Shown: one piece after another, positions 1 to 12,036 of the stretch
Layout of the letters: every line of letters starts with the position of its first letter
Numbering within the stretch: the stretch's first letter is position 1
DNA from: Chelydra serpentina
Taxonomy: Eukaryota; Chordata; Testudines; Chelydridae
Assembly (NCBI GenBank): GCA_037349315.1
Contig: JBAIAC010000006.1
Coordinates: 17,519,501-17,583,500 of the forward strand
Direction: 5' to 3'
Length of the DNA: 64,000 nucleotides
Translations under genes and position numbers: made by a program
The notes under the pieces: model-generated
What the model was told of the DNA's origin: nothing
Databases searched by the model: none
Seen by the model: the letters and a program-made list of their open reading frames with translations, nothing else

Positions 1-555
1 CTAAACCCAGTAATATTCTCAGCTGAGAACTAGCTGCTTTTATGTGTACTATACATTTCTAAACGTAGCACCCCACGGAAATGTTGTTTTATACAGCTGA
101 TTCGATGGGCCACTAAATCTGACAAGTACCTAGCATCATAAATGGGATGTTAGACATTCAGAGTGTAGCAGCGGAAATAAAAATCAGCCATCACAAAGAA
201 GACAAAAGATGGAGAATAAGAAGAGCAATAAATGTAATAAAGCCTCTGTATGCAAATGCAGGTAATCTAGGAAACCAGGAAAATTAGAACTGTTATTAAA
301 TCATGGCAATTGTGCTGTAGTTGGTATACTAAAACCTATTGGGATGATTTTCATAGCCAGAATGACAGCATAGGGCAGGGACTGAACCCTTCCGTTTGTA
401 CACTATCTAGGACAGTAGGGCTCCTGTCCTCACTCAGGCCTCTAATCGTTATTGCAACATACAGGACAGCTGCTCAAGTGGTATAAATTGGCGTAGCTTC
501 ATTGACCATAATGATGCTAGATGTGAGGTAGATGTGACCATAATGATGCTAGATG
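1..555. other. unannotated AT-rich DNA with a short tandem duplication
   Basis: No gene or classifiable repeat is seen over most of this stretch. A 22-base motif beginning gaccataatgatgctag occurs at 504-525 and again at 536-557, so a 32-base unit is present about 1.7 times. The second copy runs directly into the CR1 tail that follows. Confidence 0.6.
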
Positions 556-639
556 TGTTGGTCCTGCCATGAGGGCAGGGGGCTGGACTCGATGACCTCT
601 CATCCCTTCCAGTCCTAGAATCTATGAATCTATGAATCT
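556..639 (+). mobile_element. CR1 LINE 3' tail
   Basis: Only the last 80 or so bases of a forward CR1 are present. The conserved 3' end is recognisable (ttggtcctgcc, ggactcgatgacctc), followed by the terminal octamer array tctatgaatctatgaat. CR1 elements insert by target-primed reverse transcription and are usually cut short at the 5' end, which fits this fragment. No coding sequence remains. Confidence 0.9.
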
Positions 640-1709
640 AGATGAAGATCTGAACCTAAAAAAAAAATCAATGATAATAATTAATTAGTAACAACTAATA
701 GATACAGAATGTATAGGAGAACAGAAAGAAGAGTGGCTCAATGTCTAATGCAATCTCAATGTCAGAACACTACACATTCACAATGAAGAGAATAAGTCTT
801 AAGTTCTTTGAGTCAGGAAACAAGGAACTGACACTAAAGGCAAAATGAGGAGGAGGAGAATGATAATTTGAGAGAAAATTAAAAATTCCTTTTCCAGCTC
901 TCAGGATTATTGAACCCACAGGGGATACTATGTCCATGGAGGATTTTTAACTACTTCAGTAATTGTTTTAAGTAATAAATCCAGGGAAATAGGCATTATC
1001 AAAGAGGTTCCTAAGTAATAAAGACAACTTTATGATCCAAAATATGGAGACACTCACTAGAGGGGAAGACAGTCTGGATCTACTCTTATTGACAGATAAG
1101 TTTATTGAGAATCTGTAATTAATAGGGTAGTGTGCAACACTCACTCTGAGCCATCTGAATTCAGCATAGTAGGAAAGGGTTCACAGAAGACAAATTATTT
1201 CCGGAAAGGCAACTATAGGAGAACTGAGAAATCTAGATTCTGGTCCATCTACAGTGAGTAGGAACCTATTCATTGATGACAGTGGAGGTAGAATTGGGGA
1301 TTGGGCCCTCAATGAGTAAGGTCCATTTAGAAATGGAAGTACAGAATTATGTTTGATTATCCAAACAGCAGGGTCACATCATATTTGTTCAGACAATTGG
1401 GAGTTTGTATAATCAGGAGTCAATGGCAAGGAATAAAAACAGGGAGAAATTATGGACGTGTCTTAGACAGAGAGGCCTAGATAATCAGGACATTAATGTA
1501 AAATAACAGGGCAGAAGGGGATCCTACAAGACACCATAATTAAGTTCAAGAGGATATCATTACTCCGTAAAAGAAGAATATAAGAATTGGCCAATATTGC
1601 TTTATAAGTGGCAGCTCAAGGATCTGAGGTTAAAATGTACAGGGCAACGTCTTCCACATCTTTGACAGGGTAAAGACTGCTGAAAAACTGAGACAAAGCA
1701 GTAGCCTCA
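640..1709. other. unannotated AT-rich DNA
   Basis: No open frame over 60 codons, no terminal inverted repeats and no familiar repeat consensus were recognised here. It may hold old diverged repeats that cannot be called by eye. Confidence 0.5.
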
Positions 1710-1834
1710 TCCAAGGCCCGGCTTGACAAAGCACTGGCTGGGAAGATTTAGTTGGTGTTGGTCCTGCTTTGAGCAGGGGGTTGGACTAGATAACCTCATG
1801 AGGTCTCTTCCAACCCTAATCTTCTATGATTTTA
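1710..1834 (+). mobile_element. CR1 LINE 3' end fragment
   Basis: The end of the CR1 ORF2 and its 3' tail are seen: cggcttgacaaagcactggc, then ttagttggtgttggtcctgc, gagcagggggttggactaga and a degenerate tcttctatgatttta end. It matches the 3' end of the larger copy at 21.55-22.28 kb almost base for base, so it is the same subfamily. It is truncated at the 5' side. Confidence 0.88.
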
Positions 1835-4555
1835 TACCCCAATACTAGCACTGAGTACAGTCTGAGCCAGGACATGCAACTAACTCTATGATCAGGAGCA
1901 AATACTGTTGTTGCTCAATTTAGGTCAGAAAGAGCAAGCATGAAATCCACTCTGAGGACTCAGACTGCCTGGAGAGCAGACACTGAATAGGACAGATCCC
2001 ACCACAAGAACTGGATTGGTTTCCTACAAAAACAATAAAATAAAAAATAATTACCTCAAACTGAAATTGCAGAGGGAGCTAATTTGGGTAAAACGTGGAA
2101 TTTCCATTTGGGGAAATGGGGCTAACACGATCTAATTTTGTGAATAATGCTATAAGATTATTCTTGACCAGGACTTCAGTTATATTTCTTCTATAAAGAG
2201 TTCTCTTAAGAATGACCCCGTCTGAAGATGTGCACCTTATGATTTGAAGTCAATGGGAGATGCAAGTTCTCAGCATTTCTGAAAGTCAAGCTACTTAATA
2301 AGGTGCCTAAGTATAGATTAAGATACAGTACACTGTTTCAGGTACCTACAGTTAAAAATATTGCTTTATATTTCTAGATCTTACGATTGTAAAGGAAACC
2401 ACCCAAAACTTGAATGATGCTATCTTGTCCCCTCCTCTGGATAGCAGAGAGTAAGAGATCCAAAAGACTATTAAGTCATCTCTAGAACTGGGTGAGAATA
2501 GAACTTTCTCATGTTTCTGGAAAAAAAATTATCCCAATTGGGACAAAATGTCAAAAACATAATTTTTTCATCAGAAAGAATTTCCAAAATATATTCAGCT
2601 TTGGGACAACTGGAAGGCAAATAGAAGTGGAATTGACAGCCTTCTAGGTGGTCTACAAGGGAACTGTCATTTCAGTTTTCCATGATTGAAAAAAGCTCAT
2701 TTTGACCTATGCTAATCATCTCAAATGACTACACTTTCATTCAAAATCAGGCCTAACTCAGCTTCTTATGAAGAAACAGCACACTCACGCACAGACACAC
2801 ACACACAAGCAAGGGCATGCACAGGAATTTAAACTTGACTGCGTTTGGAGGGGCACATTCTGTGTCCTCGTCGTGGACCCAGGGCCGGAGAGCTGTCAGT
2901 TACTGCTGGGGCCCCAGGACCGGAGGAGCTTGCTTTTCCCTCTTCCCCCCCGCACGACCCTGAGGGCAAAGGAGCTTGTTCTCCTCACCACAGCCCCGAG
3001 CCCAGAGGAGTTCTGTGCCCTTGCTGATTATTGAGGGTGGGGCTGTGCGCCTTCTTGCTGCCCTTTGTGAATGCCCCTGAATACAAGTAATTTTCTTTAG
3101 CACCTGTTAGCAAATCACTTTGTTATCGGGTCCTAGAATCTCCATCTGCATCCTCATGTCTGACACAGAAATGATTACAGATGTTTTAGTATGTCATAGT
3201 TATTGCAAATAGGAAAATATACAATTTTATATCACAATATTGCAACAATTTCTTCACATCACCATGTGATCAAATAGCTGATATAAATATAAATAAGTGA
3301 GCATAATACTAGTCAAATACTGTACATATGTAAATAAATCAAATAAAGCCCCATTTGGATGCTGTAACAGTAGCAACTCTCAGGGTCTAAGCAATAAAAT
3401 ATGTCATATAATTCACAACTCTGAACTCCCAATTGCATTTCTCTGCTATTCACAGTCTCATAATATCCAATTACTATTACAAATGCAATTGCAAAAGTTA
3501 TGCCAAACAGCTTTACATGCTTGTATCCTCTGAGGATATTTTATAAACTTGCCAATCTTAAATATGTTCTTAATCTCATTAAAATGTTATCCTGTTACAC
3601 TGGGAACTTCAGCAAAATTAACATTACTTGCTTCAGAATATTATTACTATTACTTCGTTCTTTCCATGGAAACTTTCATTGGAGGATCGCAAAGTAGTTT
3701 ACCAGGATTAATAAATTAAGCTACATACCTCCCTTGTCCCAAATATAGGTGTTACTATCTCCGCTTTGTAGATATGGAAATCTGAGGTATAGAAGTCAGT
3801 TGGACTATTCATGCGTGGCAAGCATTATGCATAGCAGTGTATAGACATTGGGTCCCAAGTTTGAGTATTTTAGCATAAAGGTTTTGGTGCTTATCCATAC
3901 ATGAACTCTGAACTAGTCCAAAATCATATACACCCAATTATGAATGTATATTTATACCTGGAATTATCATGCAAATATAAAGGTCAGTTCATATTTGGGC
4001 ATCTGAATATGAAGTAGACAGATTTTTTATGCTCTTAGATGAAAAATGTCTCTCTCTCCATGCAAAAGTACTAAGAGAAGCCAGGCCCTTCTGCCTATGC
4101 AAGGAACTCTTTAAAAAACAACTAAGCTAAGTAACCAAGTACTGTATTTATCCAAGATGCAAAGAGATGATAAATTTCAGATTATCTTCCAAGCCATTAA
4201 TCAAAATTCTTTGCACATTTATGTATAAAATGCGTTTTGCAATTCCACAGAAGATTGGGATTGCTTTAGTCAAGTATTCCACCCTATCCTTTTCTTATTG
4301 ACATTTTAAAGCTTCTGTATATTTTACCTCTGGTGCTGGTGCTGATCCACTGTCCCACTTTAATTGTGCTAGATTTGTTCTGCTTTTTATGCTGTACCCA
4401 TCACCATGTCCTCTGAGAACTCTGTGGTCTTTGCAGTGACTAGTGGGAAATACCGCTTTACTTTCATTATCCTGTGTGTGCTGCTGTAATATCCACTAGG
4501 GGCTGAATTGGCCAATCACCAGCCCCAAATTCAGAGAGTTGGGGTGAAAATGCTG
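1835..4555. other. unannotated DNA, possible MIR relic near 3.75 kb
   Basis: No convincing gene is present. A G+C-rich patch near 2,840-3,060 gives overlapping short frames on both strands, none resembling a known protein. Near 3,755-3,830 a MIR-like string (tagatatggaaatctgaggt) may be a relic of a reverse-strand MIR. The rest is AT-rich and featureless to the eye. Confidence 0.4.
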
Positions 4556-4951
4556 TATGCAGAGACATATTTGTAGAAGATTATAATTTAGAGATGCTCC
4601 CTCAGATGGACAGCATTATGAACATCGGAATTTGGAGATGTGCCCTGAAAGCAGGGGTTGGAAACAGCAGTTCACTAGAGATGCTCTCCAGTTTGTTTTA
4701 TGAAAACTTGGATCCCTTTCTCATTCACTGGTTTGTTATTTAATGAACTCCAACATCATGACAAGGTGTCAGAATTTCTGAACAAGAAGGAAACTGCAGT
4801 CATTTTGAAGTTAATTCCTGTGTTTGCAACTGAATGTAGAGACAGGGGAGGCACCAGAGAAGCATGTGGAGCACCAGGCATAGAGGCTTTTGCTTGCATT
4901 TGGTGAGCATAATAGTAGCTTGACTAGCTTAAGAAGGTAGGGGAAGCAAAA

Positions 4952-5616
4952 ATGGATGTGTTGCAACCTCCATCCAGTCTGCAATTGTCAGGCAATGTTG
5001 CAGAGAATTGGAAAAAAAATCAGACAGAGATTTTAATTGTATTCAGAAGTCATCGGGGCAGAGGAGAAAATGATAAAGTGAAATCATCAATCTTTTTGCA
5101 TGTTGTTGGGGAGGAAGAACTGGATATTTATAGCAATTTTAAGTTTGAAGAAGGTGAAAGCATGAATTAAGTAAACTACTGACTAAATTTGAGGAACATC
5201 GCGTGCCAAAAAGGAATGAAACCTTTGTGTTGGCCAAATTTGAGAGACACAGATTTTTTACATGTATGCAAAAACTGATAACACCATAGGGCAATATATG
5301 ACAGAATTAAGAAAACTCAGTAAAGCCTATGACTTTGGTGAGAGAGAGATTTATTTGTGGCATTAAAGATAATGTGTTAAGAGAGAGACTGCTCCCTGAG
5401 GGAGACTTAACTTTTGAAAAAGCTCTCCAAATATTCAGGGCAGCAAAAACTGTGAAAGCACTAGCCAAAGAGCTGAATTCCCCAGAAGGGGTTTTCCAGA
5501 TACTAAGTACAAAAGCATACAGCCAGAATAGGTTAAATGAAAGAGTGGAACCACTCGCTATGAAAACAACTGCTAGGCGGAAGACTGGGTACAGATGGTC
5601 ATGTGGAAGGTATTGA
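4952..5616 (+). pseudogene. Gypsy gag-like remnant
   Basis: Gag packages retrotransposon RNA in the cytoplasmic particle. The segment from 4,952 begins MDVLQPPSSLQLSGN and continues with AENWKK, resembling the start of vertebrate Ty3/Gypsy gag proteins. The next recognisable block (RERFICGIKDNVLRERLL at about 5,340-5,395, then LTFEKALQIFRAAK) is the conserved late-gag region. The first block and the second are in different frames, with stop codons between about 5,170 and 5,330, so the gene is broken. The usual zinc-knuckle region is reduced to a stub (RWSCGRY before the stop at 5,616). It lies directly upstream of the protease in the same element. Confidence 0.75.
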
Positions 5617-5640
5617 TCGCAGCATGGCCCCAAACACAAA

Positions 5641-5913
5641 ATGCTGCAGATCCAAATGCAGAAAAGTCAAGTGCATTCAGTTAAAGACAATCCGGTTGAG
5701 GATTTTTTCATTGAGGTACTGGGATCTAGCAAGCCTGATGAGAGGGACTGGATACTGCCTATGACAGTGAATGGGACAATTATTTCACTGAAAGTGGACA
5801 CAGGAGCTCAGATTAATATTCTGTCTGAACAAGATTATGAGAGACTAAAAATAAAACCAAAACTGGGACCAACAAAAATAAAAGTAACTGGTTATTCTGG
5901 AACTAATATGTAA
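5641..5913 (+). pseudogene. Gypsy retropepsin (aspartic protease) remnant
   Basis: This 90-codon open segment contains the catalytic retropepsin motif VDTGAQINILSE, with the aspartate at about residue 53. The preceding MTVNGTIISLK strand is typical of the protease amino-terminal part. The second subdomain stops soon after VTGYSGTNM, so only about half of the fold is present and it cannot be active as it stands. The protease would process Gag-Pol in retrotransposon particles. It follows the gag remnant in the same frame as the latter's second block and is followed by non-coding sequence and the 3' LTR. Confidence 0.8.
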
Positions 5914-6439
5914 GTGAAGGAGAGATACATTGGCAGGATCAACCATAAAAACACTAAAGCTGAGATGATCAGAGTGGGAAATTAAACACCCTGAAAGACT
6001 TGTAGAAACTTGCTAGAATTCCTGGAGAAAGAGTATTTGACGAAAGTGAGCGGTAAAGACTCATGCAAGAATGATGTGCTGGGAACAGCTCCTCTCTAGG
6101 TAGTTGCCACATTAGGTTTATGGAAATGTACTACATGGGTTGAGAATTTAATGCATGTGTTATTAGATAGTTGCTAGCTGTTTATATATACGTATATATT
6201 TGTTTTTCTTTAAGAGGAAAGATTTAGAAATATGTTTATAGAAGATTATAATTTAGAGATGCTCCCTCCTAAGGGACAGTATTATGAACATAGGAATTTC
6301 AAGATATGCCCAGGAGATGGGGGTTGGGAACACCACATGGCTGTGTGCAGCCGTTCACCAGAGACGCTCTCCAATTTGTTTTATTAAAGTTTTATTCGTT
6401 TCTTATTCACTGGTTTGTTATTTAATGAACCCCAAGATT

Positions 6440-7845
6440 GTTTCACGGCACAGCCCCCTTTGCCCTGCTCTCCTCGGATCCTGCACTGAACACAGTTTAT
6501 TGGACAGGAGGACCAAGGCCTTTATCGCCAGCTCTCATGCTTTGTACTGGTCTTTTTAAAATGGCTTGTCCAAGAGTAATGTAGCATGGTCATCAGATAG
6601 GGTGGTGGTTTCACTGACGTGGATGTTTCCTGATTCATTAATGTCTCTGAGCCTCAGACCAAAGCCTTTGCATCAGGGGTGCTGGAACAATTTGTATAGT
6701 GGGGGTGTTGAGAGCTGTGCATCCTTTATAGGATGGAAACCACTTCAAGCACCAGTAGCACCCTTAGTTCCAGAACCTATGCTTTGCATTGGTAACTGAA
6801 GCAGAGAGGGAGCCAGTGGCAGGATCAGAGCACAGTGGTGGTCTGCTCATAGTGTTTAGTCCATTGAGGAGGTGGGCTACTGCACTCTGCAGGAACCGGA
6901 GCATCTGTACTGCATTCACCTACAGACCCAGATAGAGTAATGTTCTTTTCAGAGGGGTTGGTATGTTCACTTCTACAAAGGAGACATTGATAATTTCTGT
7001 TAACAGTGAAGACAGTTCCTCCTTACTGGCTTTCACCATCCAGAAGGAAGATGGATCTGTTTCACAGTTCATTGGATAATCCTGAGGGCTCCTAGAGTTT
7101 TACTGTGTATGATAGGACCAAACTACAATAGGTATATACAGTGCAGTGTAAATTTTTCTGGTCTCTTATTTGTTTTATGTTGTCTACATAGTAGGATGAG
7201 AGCTCCTAACAGCAGTTGGTGCTTGGGTCCAATATTTGTTTGCACAGTCCGGGATGATCAGCTGGTTCACAATTTGAAATAACTGTACTGGCCAAGATTT
7301 CATGGCTCTGATCATGGAAAATCAGAAAGGTCTCTTGCCTCCTTTCCCACAATAACAGTCCTGCTGTAATTCTTTGTGCTGCTGAAGGATGTGTTCAGAG
7401 CAGGGGCTGCACCTGGCATCTCCAGTGTTCTATTCTTCTTCCAACATGCTTCACCTGAAGTAGTTAATCCATGTAGTAGTGAACCATGGTGATCTTTACA
7501 GTCAACGTCAGGGAATGTCCATTTAGGGCCAAGGCAGTGACAGATATGGTTGTCAAGTCATTATGCTGTTCTGTCTGCTCATCAGCCTTTTGGCCTTGTA
7601 GTTGGATGGTTTGCCTTTCTCAGGCATGCTGAAAATGTAGAGCATTCAAAAGTTTTCACATGCAAAACAGCTGTGTCTGCTCATTCCCACGGTGGGATGG
7701 AGGCTAGGTTGTAATCAACACCTGGATTTGGTGGGGTCAACACATGAGACCGAACGTCCTATAGATCTCCTCTGTCCAGCTGTGAACAGCTGTGAACAGC
7801 TGTAACCATCTTATGGCCTGGTACTGACTTATTCCTATACAAACT
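6440..7845. other. unannotated DNA
   Basis: No gene or classified repeat is supported. A small tandem repeat of ctgtgaaca occurs near 7,781-7,803 (gctgtgaacagctgtgaaca). Short open frames near 6,284-6,799 have no recognisable domain and begin inside the Gypsy 3' LTR. Confidence 0.4.
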
Positions 7846-7850
7846 TGCTC

Positions 7851-8119
7851 TTGTCTATACTACCAGCTAAGGGTGTGTTTGCCCTGCTCATGCACACGTA
7901 CTCATGCTAATAGCAGTGTAGCCAGAGTAGGACTGGTAGTGGCAGCAGAGGCCATGCTGAGTACAAACCCACCTGAAACGGGGGTATGTACATGACATGG
8001 TTCATCCATGCCTCCATTGCCACTACCCATGGTAATGTTGCTACACTAGCTTGATGAAAGCGAGCATGAGCATAGGTATGTGAGCAGGGGAGTCACATCA
8101 CTAGTAGTCTAGACATAGC
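7851..8119. mobile_element. foldback/MITE-like DNA element
   Basis: The two ends form a long imperfect inverted repeat. The left end reads ttgtctatactaccag, then ccctgctcatgcac, then ctcatgct and gcagtgtagc. The reverse complement of the right end reads atgtctagactactag, then cccctgctcac, then gctcatgctcgc and gctagtgtagc in the same order. The outer (t)GTCTA(T/G)AC end resembles the Harbinger-type MITE at 42.9 kb. No coding capacity is present. A clean TTA duplication was not seen, so the superfamily is uncertain. Confidence 0.55.
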
Positions 8120-8994
8120 TTTAGTAATCTTGAATGTTTCTTTATTCTGACCTTGCCACTATTCCCATAGTTTTGTATAGAAAATACAAATACCATGGCT
8201 GCATTTGTCTCAGCTTTCCCTTAGCATACACAATGAGATCAGAAACCACAAGAAGTCACCTTGGCTCTTTGTTCTCTTATTTGGTCCTAACAGCAATGGC
8301 ATTTGTGTTTCTATTCTCCCACTCAACCAGAAGTAACAGCTCTTAACTGTTAGATTATACTGCTTCATTTTGAAAGCTTTTGCGAGCCTCTGAAGTATAA
8401 TAATTTTACTTTAGAGAGCATGTAATTGTAAGCTCTTGCATAACACTGCACATTTTTATAGTGTTACTAAACTTTGTAATTTTATTTCCCTATGAAAATT
8501 AAGTGCACACTGATGTTATGGAATTTTTCCCTCAGTCACAGTTGGATGAAATTGGAATGGGGTATTATATGGTAGGTTGGGAGTACTGATCTTTGCAAAT
8601 GTAAAAGATTTTCTAGTTCCCTTGTTGCATATCCATTTCACACACATAACCAAATCCATCAAATCGTTCATGTTTCCCTTCAGCAACAAACAATCTGTAA
8701 CCAAAAAAAATGTAACAAAAAACATGTTCACTGTGCATTCTTTTAATACATTCCCTTTGCTACAGGTAGAGTTTACAGTGTAGAAGACCATTAAATTTGA
8801 TGTTTCACAAATCATATCTGTAAAAATGAATCTGTTTCCGAACACTGGCAGCCTGTAGAGGGCCCTCAAGGTGGACAGGGTAAACAATGCCTCTCCTGAT
8901 TTCAGTTGGACACAGTATGACCTTTACTAGCTACCGTAAGTAAACTAAAGCACAACTTTCAGAAGCAGTTTGTTTTTATATAAAGTAAAGGTGA

Positions 8995-9245
8995 TGTTAT
9001 GGTTAACTGGGTGCACTATGATTTGGGTTCAATCACTGGCTTTGCCACAGATTTCCTATGTGACTATGAGCTAGTCATTTAATCACCCTGAACAATCATT
9101 TCCTCATCTGTAATGCAGGCATAATAGCAGCTCCCAGTCTTACATGTGTATTGGCAGGATACATTTATGACCATGTGAGGTGCACAAACACTATCGTGGT
9201 GAGGGCCATATAAGTGCATAGATAAATAGTCTCCAGGCTTTCAGA
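8995..9245 (+). repeat. MIR-type SINE
   Basis: The order of blocks follows the MIR consensus in forward orientation: ttgggttcaatcactggc with ctttgccac (B-box side of the tRNA-like head), ctatgtgactatgagc, then catttcctcatctgtaatg, and a tail ending with ccatataagtgcatagata. It is diverged and has no sharp ends. MIRs are ancient tRNA-derived SINEs spread across amniotes. Confidence 0.75.
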
Positions 9246-9969
9246 TACCATCTACTTTCACTGCTTGCCTCTATTTTTTCCCACTCACATTTTCTTTTAG
9301 CGTCTGATCCTGAGAGGTGCTGGGAATTTGTATCACCTGTGAATTTCACTAGACATTGCAACTGCTCAGCATCTTTCAGATTCTGATTTTTAATTAAGTA
9401 CTGAATCATCCATCAATACTTTGCACCCTTTATTGACCAAAATTAGATTCAAGCATGAGCTGCTGCCCGTGTCTACATTATTGGGGTAAAATTTTCTTTC
9501 TTCTGTCTAGCTATCTATCCAGATAGATCTGCGAAGTAGGAACTACAAGAACTCCCAACAACTCCCATGAATTTTCCTGTCTGGTGGCCAGGGACAGGGA
9601 GAGATGCTGAACCAGGAAGTGGCTGGGGTCTGTCCGGAAGCTGAGGCAGCAGCCACATGGCAAACAGGGGGCTGGAGAGAAACTGGAAGCAGGAACAGAT
9701 GCAGAACCACAGGTGGAGCAGGCCGCGAGTGCCGGACATTACAGCTGGGTGCATGTCTTAGTGGGACTTATGGGAGAGCAGTAGTGGCTGGGCAGGGAGC
9801 CAGTGCAGAGGGGCCCCAATGAGAGACACTTAATTGAGCCTGGCCTGGAAACCTGGAAGCACCAATTCGCTTGGAATAGAGACTGGCTAGGACAGGGCAT
9901 CCCAGGCACTAGGCCTGAAGAGTCCTGACTCTCAACTGGATTGCCCCAAGGACCCTAACAAGAACCATT
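9246..9969. other. unannotated DNA, moderately GC-rich from 9.6 kb
   Basis: No gene is recognised. The part from about 9,600 to 9,968 is richer in G and C than its surroundings and may belong to an unidentified repeat whose other half lies beyond the CR1 insertion that follows (about 10,627-10,850). Confidence 0.3.
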
Positions 9970-10626
9970 ATTCATAGATTCTAGGGCTGGAAGGGACCTC
10001 AAGAGGTCATCGAGTCCAGCCCCCTGCCCTCATGGCAGGACCAATTACTGTCTAGACCATCCCTGATAGACATTTATCTAACCTACTCTTAAATATCTCC
10101 AGAGATGGAGATTCCACAACCGCCCTGGGCAGTTTATTCCAGTGTTTAACCACCCTGACAGTTAGGAACTTTTTCCTAATGTCCAACCTAAACCTCCCTT
10201 GCTGCAGTTTAAGCCCATTGCTTCTTGTTCTATCCTCAGATGCTAAGATGAACAAGTTTTCTCCCTCCTCCTTATGACACCCTTTTAGATACCTGAAGAC
10301 CGCTATCATGTCCCCTCTCAGTCTTCTCTTTTCCAAACTAAACAAACCCAATTCCTTCAGCCTTCCTTCATAGGTCATGTTCTCTAGACCCTTAATCATT
10401 CTTGTTGCTCTTCTCTGGACCCTCTCCAATTTCTCCACATCTTTCGTGAAATGCGGTGCCCAGAACTGGACACAATACTCCAGTTGAGGCCTAACCAGCG
10501 CAAAGTAGAGCGGAAGAATAACTTTGCGTGTCTTGCTCACCACACACCTGTTAATGCAGCCCAGAATCATGTTTACTTTTTTTGCAACAGCATCACACTG
10601 TTGACTCATATTTAGCTTGTGGTCAC
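9970..10626 (-). mobile_element. CR1 LINE, 5'-truncated, reverse strand
   Basis: Reading on the reverse strand, the element enters near the end of the ORF2 reverse transcriptase and runs to a CR1 3' end (agaggtcatcgagtccag and cccctgccctcatggcag on the plus strand) with a single terminal tagaatctatgaa. It is one of the better preserved LINE copies in the window. The flanks on either side do not belong to it. Confidence 0.95.
10052..10609 (-). pseudogene. CR1 ORF2 C-terminal fragment, open frame
   Basis: The 185-codon frame is the carboxy-terminal part of the CR1 ORF2 protein, downstream of the RT active site. Characteristic blocks are [44 protein letters not shown] and SNGLKLQQGRFRLD, ending SGMV. 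A full ORF2 also has an AP-like endonuclease and RT, which are absent, so the product could not act. The frame has no stop or shift over the whole segment, suggesting a fairly young insertion. Confidence 0.9.
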
Positions 10627-11640
10627 ATATTTAGCTTATAACTCACTTTGAACTGTAACTGTTTAAGCCTCTGAGTCTTGGGTCTTTGCAACCTTTCCCC
10701 TTTCCTGACAGCTCTAGTAAAAATGTGTCTGAGTTATTGGGACCCACCAGGGTTAGCATATACAAGGCCTAGCTGCAGAAGCACTGATAGTGCTTGCCTC
10801 TGAAACACAGCGCACAGGGTATGCTACCGGCACCCTAGGGTTTTGGGGTACAGAGTAATCCCAATAATTACACTATCTATCTTAGCTAATAAAAAAACAA
10901 AATGTGTGTCCCAAGGGAAATTTTGATGTTTCAAAATGTTGAAACATTTTATTTTTGTTTTTTGACACAAAAGAAAATGTCGAGTTCTGGGCTGGATCTC
11001 TACGTCCATCTTGCTGCCTCACCATCTCCTAGGAATTCTAGTTGAGGTGGCTCATGTCTCCCTTTGTGCCTATTGGCCAGGTTTGCCAGCCAGACTACAA
11101 CTCCCATGATGCCTCAAACTCCCATTCCAACTCTAATACTTTTCTCATATGTGTTTCCGTCCCTTCTAATAAATCATTCCAAGAAAAGTTTTCAGACCTA
11201 ATTCTCTGTGTATTATTCTCGTTGTAGCAGCATCTCAAATCAAAAAGTGAAATCTGGGAATTCTACATATTAAATACTTTGGGAAAATATACGGTGATTT
11301 TTTACTATCAGAGGAAAACATAAGTTATCCTGTCCAGTGAGGCCAAACCCAATATGTCATGCTGTAAAATCACAGACACAATAGAAAGTGGTACCAAATC
11401 ATGTTTAGATATTGTTTTTGCACTCATTACCTAGCCATTGCATACATTATTTAAAATAAGCAATTATTTCATTAAAAATAAATGAGGCTATTCCTCTGGG
11501 GTGCGTTTGCACCTCCAAGCTAGCTAATGTCATACAGTCTATAACTATCCTCAGGAAAAAAAAAATCAGGAAATGTATGTCTTCAGAGAAATATTACATC
11601 AGTTTTAAATCTATACTGTGCCTAAGGATGATTTTTTTTT
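10627..11640. other. unannotated DNA with a possible MITE fragment
   Basis: No gene is seen. Around 10,910-11,110 there is a run ending in actacaactcccatgatgc, a motif that recurs at about 12,380-12,460 in an inverted arrangement, so part of this may be a fragment of the same non-autonomous element. The remainder is AT-rich with no recognised structure. Confidence 0.3.
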
Positions 11641-11649
11641 AACAGAGGT

Positions 11650-11935
11650 AGTAGATTGTAGTGGTTAGAGGATGGGATTGTGAATCAGAACTTCTGGGGT
11701 TTGAGTCTCCTCTCACACCACTATTTAGCTACAGTGAAATCAGTGGGGTTACACAAGTGTAAAACTGGTGAAGATGGAGGGAGAATCAGGTGAGTGGGGT
11801 TTATGCTTAGCTGAGCAGTTCTCACATTATGACCTTGAGCAAGACACAACTTCACTGTTACTCAGTTTGCAATGTTTACTATTAAACAATACCTGCACTT
11901 TTTCAAACCTGAAAAAAAAGCTATGCTACAATATG
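11650..11935 (+). repeat. MIR-type SINE, apparently interrupted
   Basis: The tRNA-like head is clear (gattgtagtggttagaggat, then ggggtttgagtctcctc and caccactatttagc). The conserved core resumes about 100 bases later (gaccttgagcaagacacaac, then actgttactcagtttgcaa). The intervening block, about 11,728-11,826, is not MIR and contains gaaatcagtggggttacac, a motif of other small dispersed repeats. The arrangement suggests a small insertion into a MIR. Confidence 0.6.
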
Positions 11936-12036
11936 AAGGTTGGCAAATGTGGGGGTTAGTTCTTCTTTTAACTAAAGCATTTCAAACATTTCTAGTAAAT
12001 TAACAAAAGCAGAGCTGTGAGACTCAAAACCCAAGT

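Larger units (their letters stand above)
4560..6436 (+). mobile_element. Ty3/Gypsy LTR retrotransposon, internally deleted
   Basis: Two direct copies of about 190-200 bp flank gag and protease remains. The left copy is about 4,569-4,754 and the right about 6,234-6,435. Both carry gaagattataatttagagat, a gctctcca(a/g)tttgtttta stretch and the end ggtttgttatttaatgaac. These are the terminal parts of the LTRs. Sequence upstream of the shared block does not align, so the left LTR is truncated or replaced. The protease is followed by the right LTR within 200-320 bases, so RT, RNase H and integrase have been lost. A possible primer-binding region follows the left LTR (aaggtgtcagaa at about 4,763). 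No clear TSD was found. Confidence 0.75.

Noticed and set aside
8516..8887. 123-codon open frame on the reverse strand
   Set aside because: No similarity to any protein family I know, no supporting context, and overlapping frame on the other strand; chance in AT-rich DNA.
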